A program made the translations under genes and the position numbers. A DNA stretch of 64,000 nt from Unio delphinus (lineage: Eukaryota > Mollusca > Bivalvia > Unionida > Unionidae), in NCBI GenBank assembly GCA_029339505.1, contig JAQISU010000025.1:2744501-2808500 (forward strand). The letters run 5' to 3'. Below the pieces are notes generated by a model that ran no database searches, was not told where the DNA came from, and saw nothing but the letters and a program-made list of their open reading frames with translations. Shown piece by piece: positions 20,411-33,268 of the stretch (within the stretch, counting starts at the first letter, position 1; each line of letters begins with the position of its first letter).

Positions 20411-20415
20411 ACATT
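20411..20415. other. target-site duplication, right copy (ACATT)
   Basis: Same five bases as 6689-6693, immediately outside the right inverted repeat. Confidence 0.7.
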
Positions 20416-22532
20416 TTCTTTACCTGTCCTGCCATTTGTCTGTGATGCCGATGATTAGGACGATAATTGAAGTTGTGGAGAAGGCATTAGATGACGAGAA
20501 TGATGATAAAGTAGATCGACGTAGAGCTTGGGCGATATTCGTAAATGGTGATTATCTTTACTTGACACGAAATGGAACTAATATATTTAGAATTTAAAAG
20601 CCAGAATACCAAATTTTCTATGTCCAGTTTCTTCCAAGTATAGTAGTTTAGTACCTTAACTTCTTGACTACGTTACAATCGTAGAGAATTAGTTACGGAA
20701 CCAGACCACAAATGCTATGATTAATTCAATAAAATATAGTGCATAGGCGGTAATTGTCTCAGCCTGAGAGAACTAGATATTGATTTGGGTGTGTTCCTTG
20801 CTTTCTAAATGAGAGTTTTCTGATACTAATACGTAATTGATGTATGTTAGAATGCCCACTTTCATCGACCTGTATAATGCTTTGCTTCCTGTGATGTATC
20901 TTGTTTTAGATATTCGTCTTGAAGTTCCATGTAATGTTCACCTTGCTGTTTCCGAACGCATACTCCATCCTGACTCTTCTACGCCCCGCACTTCACCTTT
21001 TGTAGACAAATCGTGGGACAAGTTTGTCGTGCCGATGTTCGTGTTCGGAATATACTTGCTGTATATGCTTACCGATAGGCGATTAAATAACTTACCTTAC
21101 AGTCACAGGTTCTTTTGTTTCTCTCTATATGCGTTGACTTTTCACACCATTATCATTGCTCATTTTTCCTTAGTGCTCTTTAAAAAGACATTCTTATTGC
21201 CTAAAACAGAGTTTTACTGCCCAACATTCTCTCGAAATGTTTAAACATGTCTTGTCTTACCTGTCTCAACTTGGTATTTAATACTTATTCCTGCCGCATC
21301 CGCCTCATCCGATCATTATGTGTGGATGTATCCTTACTTCCAGGTAGCATATAGCCCATTTCCAAGCCATGAGTGAAGCACACGTTATCTTTCGAACTGT
21401 TCTGATTCGTTGGCAACTGCTTCATAGTTTGGGTGCTCGTGAAATGGCAGATTAACTATCATCGAAAATGCTTGTGAAAGGCTATGTCGCCGTACTTTTT
21501 GCCCACGATACACTCTGTCGATGGGAAGCTACCAGTCAATCACGGCAATTCAGGGAGCAGTTTCCAAGGTATCCTTGTACAGATTCACGTTTGGTACAGA
21601 GATTAATTTTTTTTAGAAACAAAAAAATAATTTTCCAGGTTTTCTCCACTTGTGTTCCTGGTTATTTTCAACAAACCTTAGGTATCGTTAAAAAAAACTT
21701 TCACTCCCTTTATTTCGGATTGGTATTGATTGGTGTAAATTGGATTATGGAGTATGCAGCTTGGCCTTACTTCAGATGCACACATCTCAGACCGCTAGCT
21801 CCGTTTAGTCATTTTCACTGAATGGGAATCAAAACGTCAATTGCAAATGAACGAGACAAACTTTTCTTTTTTCCGTTCCTATAATTTATTATTCAATCAT
21901 TGAAATTTCAGAAGCTGGTAATGTTTAATCTGGTAAAGCTATATTTCGCTGTTAATAATTGTTATAATTGGTTTAGTTAGGGCCGATTTTCCTCGCACGT
22001 GTGAATAAACAGGTAGACATTGTATCATATATTCAATTTAGGTAGTATCATGGTCATCAGCAATAATTTTCCCGGATGGTGATAAACCATAATCGGGACG
22101 GGATCGGGGTAGGGGGTTGGAAATAAAGCCGAACTCAAGGGGATATATTTATATACAACGCAGTGGATTTTGCAAAGTACATAAGGGGTAACTGCGACAC
22201 CCATAAATAGTGCATATTATCCATAATTAAACCATTTTAAGAAATTTCGGCAATCGTACATGAAAGTAGCGTAGAGTTATGTAAACATCCTCTCCATTAT
22301 GCTTGTTGTCAATTAACACAACTCCACATTACGCCTGTCCCTCACTCATTAGTTCATACTAACTGTGGGGCCATATCGAAATAGCCGTTATGGTCATGAC
22401 GTCACCATTATGTGAATGACGTCGTTTACTAAAAAATCAAACGAAAGACTTTGCAAAGAATAGGTCTTTGATCCTGGCATGTCAGATTTGGCTCGGTAAC
22501 CGTCTTTGTCTACTGCTATTACAATTATTTAT
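20416..22532. other. right flank of the viral element, unassigned
   Basis: Open frames of up to 135 codons occur (20837-21244, 21468-21821), but their peptides look like arbitrary hydrophobic translation with no family motif or splice signals. No gene supported. Confidence 0.5.
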
Positions 22533-22542
22533 TGTGTGTGTA

Positions 22543-22585
<43 letters not shown>
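22533..22585. repeat. (GT)n microsatellite, tail of an inverted SINE
   Basis: The GT run lies exactly at the 3' tail of the minus-strand SINE copy next to it. The plus-strand copies end in (AC)n. Confidence 0.9.
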
Positions 22586-22587
<2 letters not shown>

Positions 22588-22589
22588 GA

Positions 22590-22870
22590 GTAGGTGTGTG
22601 CGATTTGGATTTTAAACGTAGCTTTCACAAGTTTTCATTCATACTGCTATATTGTCTGCAGTGAGGCAGTTTATAGTGATGACTTGCACTAGGGCATCAC
22701 GCCTCAGACATGTAGCATGATTCCCCACCCAGTCACATTATCTTAAAACTAGGCGGACCAGTCCTAACACTAACTTCTTAATGCTGAGCGCATAACGAGT
22801 CAGCTGTTAGTACCAGTTGTATATGTCTTTGGAATGATTCGCCAAGGGATGGAACCCGCGACCCAATTAT
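22590..22870 (-). mobile_element. tRNA-derived SINE, family A, reverse copy
   Basis: The reverse complement matches the copy at 53907-54195 along most of its length. Shared landmarks are GTTAGTGTTAGGACTGGTC, the TGATGTC-type block and AAAACTTGTGAAAGCTAC before the dinucleotide tail. A box B-like GGTCGCGGGTTC segment lies near 22855. The tRNA head is diverged. Confidence 0.75.
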
Positions 22871-23631
22871 TGCTGGTTGTGGCTGTGGTAACTCCGTTTA
22901 GTTTCGATCCACGCACTTTCTTCTCAACTCGCATTGACAGTACCGTATCTTTAGTGTACATTATTCTTAGCATGTTACGCTCTTTCTGATTCGATTAATT
23001 ACATGAACTTTTATTATCCTCATCCAATTAGCTGTTTCTATTGTGGTTATCCGGAATTTAGGTGCGCCCCTAAGTTAATCACTGTGCTATGCTAGATATG
23101 CATGCGATGATCGTCCTTACAGTCTGCGCTATAGAACATATTTCAGACTAATTTAGCACAGAAAGCTTCCCGTCATTGATGGATTCGAACATCGTATGGC
23201 GAAATTAATGTAATTTCGAAGACCAATGATAACAGTGAATCGCCTGGACGATAGTATTTTGATCCTGGCATTCTCCATCATCCGCTCTGTTCTTATGACA
23301 GCATCTTTGATGTGATTTTCAAAACTGAAGGAGAAAATGATTTCATGTTAGAAATAAGATCACGTGGAGAAAATGATCAAAATAACGTTTTGAGGAATAC
23401 ACCAGCATAATTACCTTTGCATTTATTTTCGTTACTCGGGGACTTTTGCAAAAACTTATTATTGTTCAAACAGCTGAACGTACGTGCAGTTTGTCATGGA
23501 GATGGGGAATGGATATCGTAGTATTGGTCTAAAGCCTTCCAACACAAAACTCGTACAATTCATAAACTTTTTCAATTATAAGAGAGTAGTAGGTATTAAG
23601 ATGGAACTATAGTGGCTATCATAAACATCTT

Positions 23632-23635
<4 letters not shown>
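22871..23635. other. unassigned
   Basis: No supported gene or repeat. Confidence 0.45.

Positions 23636-23724
<89 letters not shown>
23636..23724. repeat. (AC)n(AT)n compound microsatellite
   Basis: About 16 AC units pass directly into about 28 AT units. Confidence 0.98.
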
Positions 23725-23728
<4 letters not shown>

Positions 23729-24300
23729 CACAACATCGGGCAGTTGAATATTCTACTCGAGCAGCATCCTAAAAAATACAATACAAGACTGCATAGGTAA
23801 CATCTGCTGAATTAAAAAATCGATGATAGTCTAATTGTATTTCCAACATTAGACCGGTACGTGATTATAGTTAGCTTCAACACTACTTTAAATCGATTTT
23901 CATTTAGTTAGATATACAGCTGCTTCCAAGACAAATATATAGATAGATATACAGATGAAACGCATATTTATATTATTCCTACTAAAAATCTAGTTCAATG
24001 TCACTGCATATTATACATTAAAAATATATTTTTGTGTAGGTCTAACACAGGCTAGCTGAATTATTCCACAATTTCAACGTCTGCATAAATATAGATCATA
24101 TAACATTGGCATGTTCCGTCTAATACATGCAATTATGACCGTAAACTAGAAGGAAGCAATGGCGTGGAAAAATAATGTAGCAACGTTCTTGGAAATTAGT
24201 GTGTAATCAATAATTGTACAGTGTGCTGAAAAGACGTCACTAATTTGAATATAAAATGAGATGAATTTAGAATGAAGTTGAAAAAGTTGTAGTATTACCT
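23725..24300. other. unassigned
   Basis: AT-rich, nothing recognised. Confidence 0.45.
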
Positions 24301-24301
24301 A

Positions 24302-24440
24302 TTCTTCTAGTAGTAGTAGTAATAGTAGTAATATTAGTAGTAGTGATAGTTGTACGATTTGCAGTAGTAGCAAACGTAGTAGTAATATTACTACCTGAAG
24401 CAATTGTAGTTAAAGTAATAATAGTATTTACTGAAATATC

Positions 24441-24488
<48 letters not shown>

Positions 24489-24616
24489 ATAGTAGTAGTA
24501 GTAGCAGCAGCAGCACCAGCAGTAGTAGAGAACTAATAAGGTGGAATAATAACATATCATTATCGGAAATAGGTTCTTAAATAATAATAACTAATCGTAT
24601 GTTAAAGACTTTGCAT

Positions 24617-24666
<50 letters not shown>
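24302..24666. repeat. (AGT)n and (TAA)n trinucleotide arrays
   Basis: Imperfect AGT repeats from 24302, dense at 24443-24519, followed by a TAA run at 24619-24666. Long open frames across them only encode homopolymers. Confidence 0.93.
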
Positions 24667-24667
<1 letters not shown>

Positions 24668-24689
24668 TTGAGGACTTTGTATAGCGCAT

Positions 24690-25940
24690 AAACTCTAGAA
24701 TCGAAACTCTCGGCGCATTACAACATTAGAAAACACATATAGCATAGAAACAAATATAAATATGACTTGAACCACAGTACACAGTACAGCTGTATCTTGA
24801 ATGCCAAATATCTGTTGGAGACGGTGAGGTAATATATCCTCGTTTATCGTGTCAAATGCTGCATACAAATAATTCCGCTATCCAAAGTAGAGGGAATATC
24901 ATTAGCTACGTTTAGAAGTGTGGTTTTATGTACTGTGACAAGGGTGATATGCAGACTGTACATTGCTTTAAAGATTGTTTGAATTCAGATGAGATACAAA
25001 TTCTGTTAGAACACCTTTTTCTTCTAAGATATTTTATATGAACGGGAGATTGGAAACTGGGCGGTAGGTCGTTAAATCGTTGTGGTTGAGTTGGGTTCTT
25101 CAGCAGAGGCTTTACAAAAGTATATGGCAGTGAAAAATCAAGGAAATTCCCCTGATGAAAGATAGGTAATAATAACATCAGTTGATGAAGGCAATACTGG
25201 ATCGAATGACTCAAGCAGCAGTGATGATGGAATTGGGTCAAGGTCACATGACAATGTGCATTTTCATCACGAGTGTCCGTACTAAATCAATAGAGACAGG
25301 TTCAAATGCTGCTAACGGTTACCGCTGAAATTCTGTATATTGCAACTATAGGGTGGCAATAAGTCAATTGAAATTGTGTTGTCAAACGTATCTCTAATGA
25401 TTTGTACTTTGTCATGGAAGAAATATTAAAACCGGTCCGGAATGTCGACTGGCGAAAAGGTAGTTAGAAGTGGTGACATTTGTTCCTTGACATTAGCTTT
25501 CTCAAACAAATCTCGAAGAGCTCTTTGAAGCTGGAACTTTCCGTGATCTTAGTACTTTAGTTGGCTGATTTGGCTGCAAGGACTATGTTTGTGACGTTCT
25601 TCCTAGCGGCTTCATAGATTTGCTTATGAATAGTGAGTCTGGCAGAAAGCCAAAACCTCTCAGCTTTACGACGGTCTATTTTAGCAGTGCCAAGCTGGTC
25701 CCTAACACTGCAATACCACGTTTAACGCTTTTGAATTGATACTCTGTGCGTTGTAGCTAGGGCATGCTTTTCAAGCAATGAACGCAGCATGCAGTTATCG
25801 AGTTGTTCTGCTGTAGGAGGTAAGCAAGTTGTTATATTTGCATGGATATCACGCATTAGATTGGTTCTATTTATCATACGGAGGTTCATCTTCATAGCAA
25901 ATAAAGGTGGAGAGTTAGGGACTGATACGTTCAAGATGTT
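24690..25940 (-). pseudogene. truncated L2/CR1-like LINE
   Basis: The minus strand carries decayed LINE coding DNA. The 5'-most part (25934-25560) resembles the linker between endonuclease and reverse transcriptase. It has a block around LLEKHALATTHRVSI, like the usual D-K-H-A-P-x-K-x-R-x-V, and then an RRKAERFW segment (usual R-R-x-x-E-R-x-W). Further on, FVKPLLKNPT resembles the A-x-V-x-P-L-L-K-K-P-x entry into the reverse transcriptase, and NDLPPSFQSP and a VLWFKSYL block (usual W-F-x-S-Y-L) follow. Stops and frameshifts are frequent, and the catalytic F-x-D-D part is missing, so it is a dead, 3'-truncated or internally deleted copy. Clade assignment is from motif style only. Confidence 0.68.
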
Positions 25941-27561
25941 ATATATCCGGAGGTGATCTGAAAAACAGTGTGTTTGAAAAAATACTAGCCGTAACTGTAA
26001 AGCAATTGCAATATCTTTAAAAATACTTTTTTGTTGTTCCTGAAAGCAGATGCTATTAATAATAGTAGTAGCAGCAACAGTAATAGTAGTAGATGTTGTT
26101 ATTTATGTCACCCTTGTTGTTGACATAGGTATAGCTGTAGTTTTAGATGATAAGGGAGTAGTCTCATACAAGATTTTACATTTTATGGTAAATTCTGCTA
26201 ATATAAAAAATAATAAAAGCTATTGGATATTGCTAAATCACACACTCACATCTAAATGCTATAGAATACATAACTGAAAAAATAAAAATCACCATTAAGT
26301 AATGGTTATTAAATCGCCAATGTTCAAATAGAAAATATTTATGGATAATAGCTTGTGAGATTAAAACAATAATCCGATAATTGTGCTCGTTAAAAGCAAA
26401 TATTGTGAATGAATAGTTAGCAAGGGCTATTCGTCTCGTACAATTCATTACAGGTGGGTGAGTGATGGTATGCTGATTTTTGAGAGAAAAAAAGTGCTTC
26501 AAAATATGTTAATAGTGATTTCCCCCATTTCTTTCAGTTATGTATACTGCAATATTTAGCACTGAATGTGTGTGAAAGAATAAATAATACAAAAACAATA
26601 TTCGTTTTTGTCCACAGAATCGTGTTCATCCATTTGGAGTTTATATATACTGTAAATGAAATGCCACTTACACTTAATAGTAATCCATTTAGTATCAAGA
26701 AGAAATACGGTTTTGTATCAGACATGTAAACATTGAACATGCTCTCTTTTCTTCACATAATGTTTGCAATTAAAATGGATTCTAGACAGTCCTGAACAGC
26801 CCTAACATTAGTTCCTAAAAAAAAAATACGGAGGTTTGTTTTGGCCATAAGCAGCATTGTATGATGAAGGCAATAAAATAATTATACATATATTCTGTCT
26901 GGTTTCTTAAGCAACCTATATCTTTGTAAATGACTACACTATGCAAATGTATAGACTAATTTAGGCCTTGTTCTAATTTAATTCACAAAGCAACATAAAT
27001 AACTAGTTATTATAAATACAGAAAATTGTCACTATTTCACCAATGTTATGTACTTAATTAGCTGTAAAAATAAGCGTCAAGTCTTTTCTTAAACGTCTCC
27101 TAGTCGACATATCTTAGAATCTAAAGTAGAAAGCATACTGATAACTACATTGTCAATTATGGTGGTTTTTTAATTAGTTGAACATTTTCAATTTATGGAT
27201 CAAATTCCATCTTCTAAAGTATTCAATTGCTCGTACATCTTGCCTGATCTGTTTGTAAATTTGTTAAAAAATATGTTTCGTTAATTTAGATCACACTCTT
27301 ACTACGTAGTCAGTGTCTCCTCGCACGCCAGCGGAAACACATGATACAGCTACAATAGTTGTCATCGTTACAATGCAAATTCTGTCTATAGTATATACAT
27401 ATATTCAATCATAAAAATATGCGTACCTATAAAGATTATTTAGGATAAGTAGCTAATGGCAAGTAATTTTAATTACATGTAGACCTGTATAAGGATAATA
27501 GTTTATTGATACCCGAATATATACACTTTGAAGGATTAAAATTTAGAGAACTTAGTGCGGT

Positions 27562-27566
<5 letters not shown>
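25941..27566. other. unassigned, some AGT-rich segments
   Basis: A short (AGT)n-like stretch lies near 26062-26090. Otherwise AT-rich DNA with no supported gene. Confidence 0.45.

Positions 27567-27651
<85 letters not shown>
27567..27651. repeat. (AT)n microsatellite
   Basis: Uninterrupted AT run of about 42 units. Confidence 0.98.
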
Positions 27652-27654
<3 letters not shown>

Positions 27655-29029
27655 AAATCTAAGTAAGCAAACAAATTTTTCTATAGTATGTATTCCAGAA
27701 ATATTCCGGAATTATCTTCGATAGTATCAGTTCCGCCCACAACTTAATTTACAATATTCAAAGTTAGATAGTCGGTGGGTTTCAGGTATGCCTTAATACG
27801 ACTGTTAGTCAAGGAACTGGCTTGACTAGACGCCAATAATGCAGTCACCATTACATGGCATCGTGATGTTTGCCACGTGCATTGTATGAATGGTCCAATG
27901 CATACGAAAAATGACACGCTCCTTGAATATTGCTTAGTCTTCACGCAACAAGATAATTACAATGCAATATCTCACTAACATCTCAATCCGGTAAATGTAA
28001 TATAAGATTGTTCTTTTCAGCTCATATAAATTCGTGTTCCGTACAACAGTTGTCCCCGAATATTTAAATGATATTTATAAAAGTTTCTAATTTATAACTG
28101 TTCAATTGTTGAGTACTTTATGCTTAATATGGCTATACCAACCTCCTACATCCCACTCCAAAAAGCCAATTACAAATAGCTTTTAAATACAAGAAAAACT
28201 GTCAAAAGAAATATTAGACCTGCTAGTGGATCATCGTTACAAGCCGCGAGTTATAATTCGATGCTCACCTTTATTTCCCGTGGCGACATGTGCGAATGCT
28301 TACTTCTTCGTTAAAATTTAGATGCATAAACCGGCTTAACCAAGCATCGCTAGCGCGGGTTCATGACGCTTTACGCTCTTTGAATGACCTAATCAAACTT
28401 TCTCTTTCAATTGAGTTACGTTTTTACCAATAATACATGCATTTTCATTGACTCGATGGATACTCTTATATTGTGTTGCTGATATGTATTTTTATGTATG
28501 AACACTCATGTAAAACGAATCTCGGCACAGGCAGACACGGATAATAAAGTAGCGTAATTGATTATCGCCAATTGCATGCGATGTTGATTCAATGTGGACA
28601 GGATATGTATGTACTACTCATCTTGTCAACCATCAAATATCTGCAATCGTGTTGCCTAAAATTACCATTAGTTTTGATCTCCTTTTTGAAGTAGTATGCC
28701 CATATTAGCATACGAATGAAATTCTGATAATCCATAAAACTGTTGAAACAGACACCGTGCGCATCTGCTGTAGATATCAGTGCGAGAAACACTGCTGGAA
28801 ACATTTTAAAAATGAATTGTTAACCACTTATTTCTATTGACAGCCAATGAAATCATATCCAGCTGCACAGTTGCCGATTTTCATGCCATTGTTAAATTGC
28901 AACCTTCTATAATCGTGCAATACCAGGGACGTGCAAACGGAAGGATTATGTTCAAGAAAAACATGGATGAAAACATGCTTTTCAGGCGTATTCAATTAGC
29001 ATAATGAATCATACATCGAGTTCCGGTAA

Positions 29030-29030
<1 letters not shown>
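27652..29030. other. unassigned
   Basis: A minus-strand frame at 28804-28589 starts with a hydrophobic MFPAVFLALISTADA but has no supporting exon. Nothing else recognised. Confidence 0.45.

Positions 29031-29098
<68 letters not shown>
29031..29098. repeat. (CT)n microsatellite
   Basis: 34 CT units without interruption. Confidence 0.98.
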
Positions 29099-29102
<4 letters not shown>

Positions 29103-29199
29103 ATTTACAATAACAGCTGTTTCATGAATATCGATATCTGAACCAGAGCAAGAGTCCAGAAACAGTAACTTCACTGCTGTATACCATATTTCTCGAACC

Positions 29200-29383
29200 A
29201 AATCACCTGAAAAAGGATGTATTTAGAGGGACCACTACGAAAGCTAAACTCCTTAAATATATCCCTTTTTACAACCTTCTGGTCGGAAAGCGATGGCGCC
29301 GATGAATTAGGTGTAGGCACTAATATGAATACAAACAAAAATATACAAAGTGGTGTAGTGACAGTTTCTGGTGTATTTTCCAA
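29200..29383 (-). CDS. possible first exon with signal peptide, minus strand
   Basis: ATG at 29383. Residues about 10-23 (TPLCIFLFVFILVP) form a hydrophobic core with small polar residues after it (TPNSSAPS), as in a signal peptide. A KR pair follows, and the frame reaches CAG|GTGATT, a good donor, near 29206. This could be the first coding exon of a secreted protein gene transcribed leftward. No second exon could be identified, so it remains a candidate only. Confidence 0.25.
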
Positions 29384-30025
29384 AGCTTAATGTGTGTGTC
29401 CCGACTGGCTATCGTGTAGTTTTGGACAGGCTATGGTGTATATTCTGAGAGGATAAGATGTATTTTCTGACAATAGTAGCATCTGAATGACATGAATGGA
29501 TTTTGTAGTACAGGCGACCTTTCCTGCACCAGTCAATTCAAACCAGTTTGCTCGTCACATCTACCAAATGCCAAACAGACAAACTCAATAAATGTTTAGG
29601 CTTCATTTCTGCTTCCCATTGAATGCAAGTAACGTTCTTCATCGGTCAGCAAATCTCCATATATAATGGGAAAAATTAAATTTAATGGCACTTAAAGAAA
29701 ATAAAAAACCCACATAAACTACATATCGAAGAGAGCACATAAACACATAAAAAACGTTTTACTTTTTTAAATTGGGGGGGGGGCATATGTTTGGTGCCCC
29801 AAACAAAGCAAGTCTCCATGAAAAATTACAAACAAATATTGATGGTTTTCCTAGAAATACAATAGCAATAACAGCTAATAGACTCACAGTTGTGCTACCT
29901 TAATGAGGTGCAAATAGTTTTAATTTTCGTCATGACTACATTGCATGAAATAGCAGTTGTTTTGTTCAATTAATGTAGTAAGTAGTTGTACCTCCAAAAG
30001 ATGACAGAGGCTAAATTAACCCTGC
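29384..30025. other. unassigned
   Basis: No supported gene. A short poly-G run lies at 29775-29782. Confidence 0.45.
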
Positions 30026-30026
30026 A

Positions 30027-30093
<67 letters not shown>

Positions 30094-30094
30094 A

Positions 30095-30177
<83 letters not shown>

Positions 30178-30180
30178 ATG
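30027..30180. repeat. (TATC)n/(TGTC)n microsatellite
   Basis: Tetranucleotide array turning from ATCT to GTCT units at its right end. Confidence 0.98.
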
Positions 30181-30438
30181 TCTGCCCGCCCATCCATCCA
30201 TCTATTAAACCCCCAACCCTTATGCATTGATTTTTTTTCAACGTTAAACAGATTAACCTTTTAGACTTAAGATATTACCCTATTTCAACCTATGCTAGAT
30301 CTAGTTTCGCAGACAAGAGGAATACAAATGCACGTCTCGTCATTTCCTATGAACGTTGATAAAAAACACTTTGTACGTATTTTATCAAACACAGATTTGT
30401 TTTTTCCGGATTTGTTTTTCTTCAATTATGCGTAGTAT

Positions 30439-30439
30439 T

Positions 30440-30520
<81 letters not shown>

Positions 30521-30521
30521 T
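30439..30521. repeat. (CTA)n(TAA)n microsatellite before CCP exon
   Basis: CTA run followed by TAA run, ending only 18 bases before the acceptor of the CCP exon. It may occupy the branch-point region. Confidence 0.96.
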
Positions 30522-30539
30522 TTATCCTATGATTTTCAG

Positions 30540-30797
30540 TGGGATCTCTGAAATGTCCGGATATCGCCGAACCGCAGGAAATACTTTTCCCGGAAAATCT
30601 CGACTATCTTGCCGTTGACAATTACAACGTGACTCCCGGATCCGTTGTGAATATTGGGTGTCTTTCAAAAGAATCACATACGCTGACTGGGGCCAAAACG
30701 CTCACTTGCCTGGACACTGGTCAGTGGAATAATCCGTTACCGAAGTGTCTGCCAAAATCGTTGAACGACAACGTTGATTTTACAAGCCAACCGACTA
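30540..30797 (+). CDS. CCP (sushi) domain exon of receptor-like gene A
   Basis: The acceptor is gattttcag (ends 30539) and the donor GTAAGA is at 30798. The exon is 258 bp, phase 1 at both ends, the symmetric type used by CCP domains. The peptide shows the sushi pattern: LKCPDIAEPQ (first cysteine), VNIGCLSKESHTLTGAKTLT (second cysteine and the loop), CLDTGQWNNPLPKC (third cysteine, the conserved tryptophan, and the fourth cysteine after P-x-x-P-x-C). The N-terminal half is longer than a minimal CCP. An N-x-T sequon (NVT) is present. It is followed after a 7.6-kb intron by a phase-compatible TM exon at 38433. The product is probably a type I surface receptor of adhesion or complement-control type. 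Confidence 0.82.
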
Positions 30798-31715
30798 GTA
30801 AGAGTCTAAATGATTTGAAGGGAGTGCGTATATGTGTGCGAGCGTATGGGCACGCGCGCGTGCGTACGTGCGTGCGTGTGTGTGCGCGCGCTTTGGAGAG
30901 AAATAGTGCTATCAGGACTTGAATTCCATATTTTATATATATTAGCAACAGATTATGAAAAAACAATCCCTGAGATGGCACTTACGAAACATATATCCCT
31001 GTTGGTTTCAGGTTATAATATAATGTGTGACAACAGGTTTAAAATTTATTCTCTCGTCAATTAGTATCTTTAGTAGAAAAACGTCATATTGTATATACAT
31101 ATTGACACTTTTTCCAGTTAATAAAAATGCAATTTAAGAAAATAATTTAAGGGTGCAAGGGTCTGAAAACTTCATAGCTTGAAACTATAACTTAAAATTA
31201 AGATCTTGATAATCCTAGCATATGATACAGAGCTCTTGAACGCATGCGTCAAATGATGGATATAAAATCTGTAAGCAATTTCAGTTATTTACTTTTAGTT
31301 TACGGTGAAATTCCTAAAATGTATATTTATGATGCACTTTTGCGATAAGAACTCTCCAAAATTAATCCTTGCCTGTCAGTGACAAGAGAAAATCTCTTGG
31401 AGTCAATCTCGGGAATCGGACACCAGTCTGGAGCGAGCAACCATCTCCTCCTAAGAAGTACCGCTTCGAACATTTGCTGGTATCGAGAGAAAAAGCGGTA
31501 TCAAATAATTTTCATTGGCATATTGGCTCGTTCAGTTGATTTATTAACACACTAAATGTAATGAAAATAAACATTTTAGTTTAATTGTTTTTTCACTTAA
31601 TACAGCGGTTTTGAATTTAAGATGATTTAGCTTCTGGGTTAAACGACTTTAAATTTTCTCTGAATGATAGTCATTTCACAAGTAATACTGCCATGAGAGA
31701 TAGTTGTATAACCAA
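30798..31715 (+). other. intron of gene A, first part
   Basis: Contains a (GTGC/GTGT)-rich purine-pyrimidine stretch at 30830-30893 of Z-DNA type. No other gene seen. Confidence 0.5.
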
Positions 31716-32374
31716 TGACAAAACATACCTAATTAGCCTATACGCATATAAAACATATCTAATTAGTTTATACTCATGCAAAACATACCTAATTAGGCTA
31801 TACTCATAAAAAGCATACCTAATTAGCTTATACCCATACAAAACATACCTAATTAGCTGATACTCATATAAAACATACCTAATTAGCTTATACTCATACA
31901 AAACATACCTAATTAGCTGATACTCATATAAAACATACCTAATTAGCTTATACTCATACAAAACATACCTAATTAGCTGATACTCATATAAAACATACCT
32001 AATTAGCTTACACTCATACAAAACATGCCTAATTAGCTTATACTCATACAAAACATACCTAATTAGCTGATACTCATATAAAACATACCTAATTAGCTTA
32101 TATTCATACAAAACATGCCTAATTAGCTTATACTCATACAAAACATACCTAATTAGCTGATACTCATATAAAACATACCTAATTAGCTTATACTCATACA
32201 AACCATACCTAATTAGCTTATACAAAACATACCTAATTAGCTGATACTCATACAAACCATACCTAATTAGCTTATACAAAACATACCTAATTAGCTGATA
32301 CTCATACAAAACATACCTAATTAGCTTATACTCATACAAAACATACCTAATTAGCTTATACTGATACAAAACAT
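31716..32374. repeat. 30-bp minisatellite in intron of gene A
   Basis: About 21 copies of ACCTAATTAGCTTATACTCATACAAAACAT, some shortened by deletion of ACTCAT-type parts and some with CTGA in place of CTTA. Because the unit is ten codons long, one minus-strand frame stays open for 232 codons. This is a by-product, not a gene. Confidence 0.96.
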
Positions 32375-33150
32375 CAGTATTAATGTATCAGTTTATTACG
32401 AAATCCATACATGATGATACAATAAAGGAAATGTCAAATATTTTAACGAATATTGAAAATAAATCTGGATAAAAATGTTAAAACAAATGGTCTTGAGTAA
32501 CGTACCACTTAAAGTCCTAATCTGTAACGGAATTTAGCGGAGATTAAGATATGTCTGAACACTGTTAAAATTTAGTCAATACTAAAAAGTAATATTAAAA
32601 CTTATAAGCTAGTTCAGAGTTCTGCTTCTCTGATAAAGTCAGAGGTAATGTTTTTTAAAGAATTTATTTTACAATTTGTGAACCAAATAAAAGTGGACAT
32701 TATAAACATATAAAAAAAAATTTGCAAATAAAAAAAAAAATTGTAGTGTATATAGCGAAGACAGAAATGTCCGAACAAATAGAAAAATTGAAATCGAAAC
32801 AAATTTTATAAAAGCAAAATGCAAGTGAAAGAAATATGTCTACATTGTGAAAGATATGTATGCACAATTATAAATTTCACTCCGTGTTAGTTACCAGCAC
32901 ACCATACTTACCGAATAATCAAAATGGAAGACTAACACCCATTCATCGACTATCCAACAAATTACATGTTCTATCTAGCACTCCACACGTACTTTCCAAA
33001 GCGCCATTCGCTGTCTCTTAAAGTGTATTCCGCTGTCTTATATACACTAAAAGAAATTCACGACAGACGGACACTTAAGTTTTCGTGTGTATGTTTTCTT
33101 AATGTCAGACCCCCAATGAAGTCATATCACCAAAGCTCATCTTATGCATA
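32375..33150 (+). other. intron of gene A, nothing recognised
   Basis: AT-rich, no gene. Confidence 0.45.
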
Positions 33151-33153
33151 TTG

Positions 33154-33225
<72 letters not shown>

Positions 33226-33268
33226 TTTTCTCTCTTTCTTCGTTCTTTATTTCTTTCTTTCTTTCTTT
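33151..33268. repeat. (CTTT)n microsatellite
   Basis: Tetranucleotide run, interrupted near its right end. Confidence 0.97.

Noticed and set aside
20837..21244. 135-codon plus-strand frame as a gene next to the viral element
   Set aside because: No recognised domain, no splice sites, and peptide composition like chance translation.
24267..24560. Poly-tyrosine protein
   Set aside because: Translation of an AGT microsatellite.
28589..28804. Signal-peptide gene on the minus strand
   Set aside because: The hydrophobic start is short and followed by unremarkable sequence. No partner exon or strong donor.
31671..32369. 232-codon minus-strand frame as a repeat protein gene
   Set aside because: Openness follows from a 30-bp unit. 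There is no start context, domain or splice evidence.
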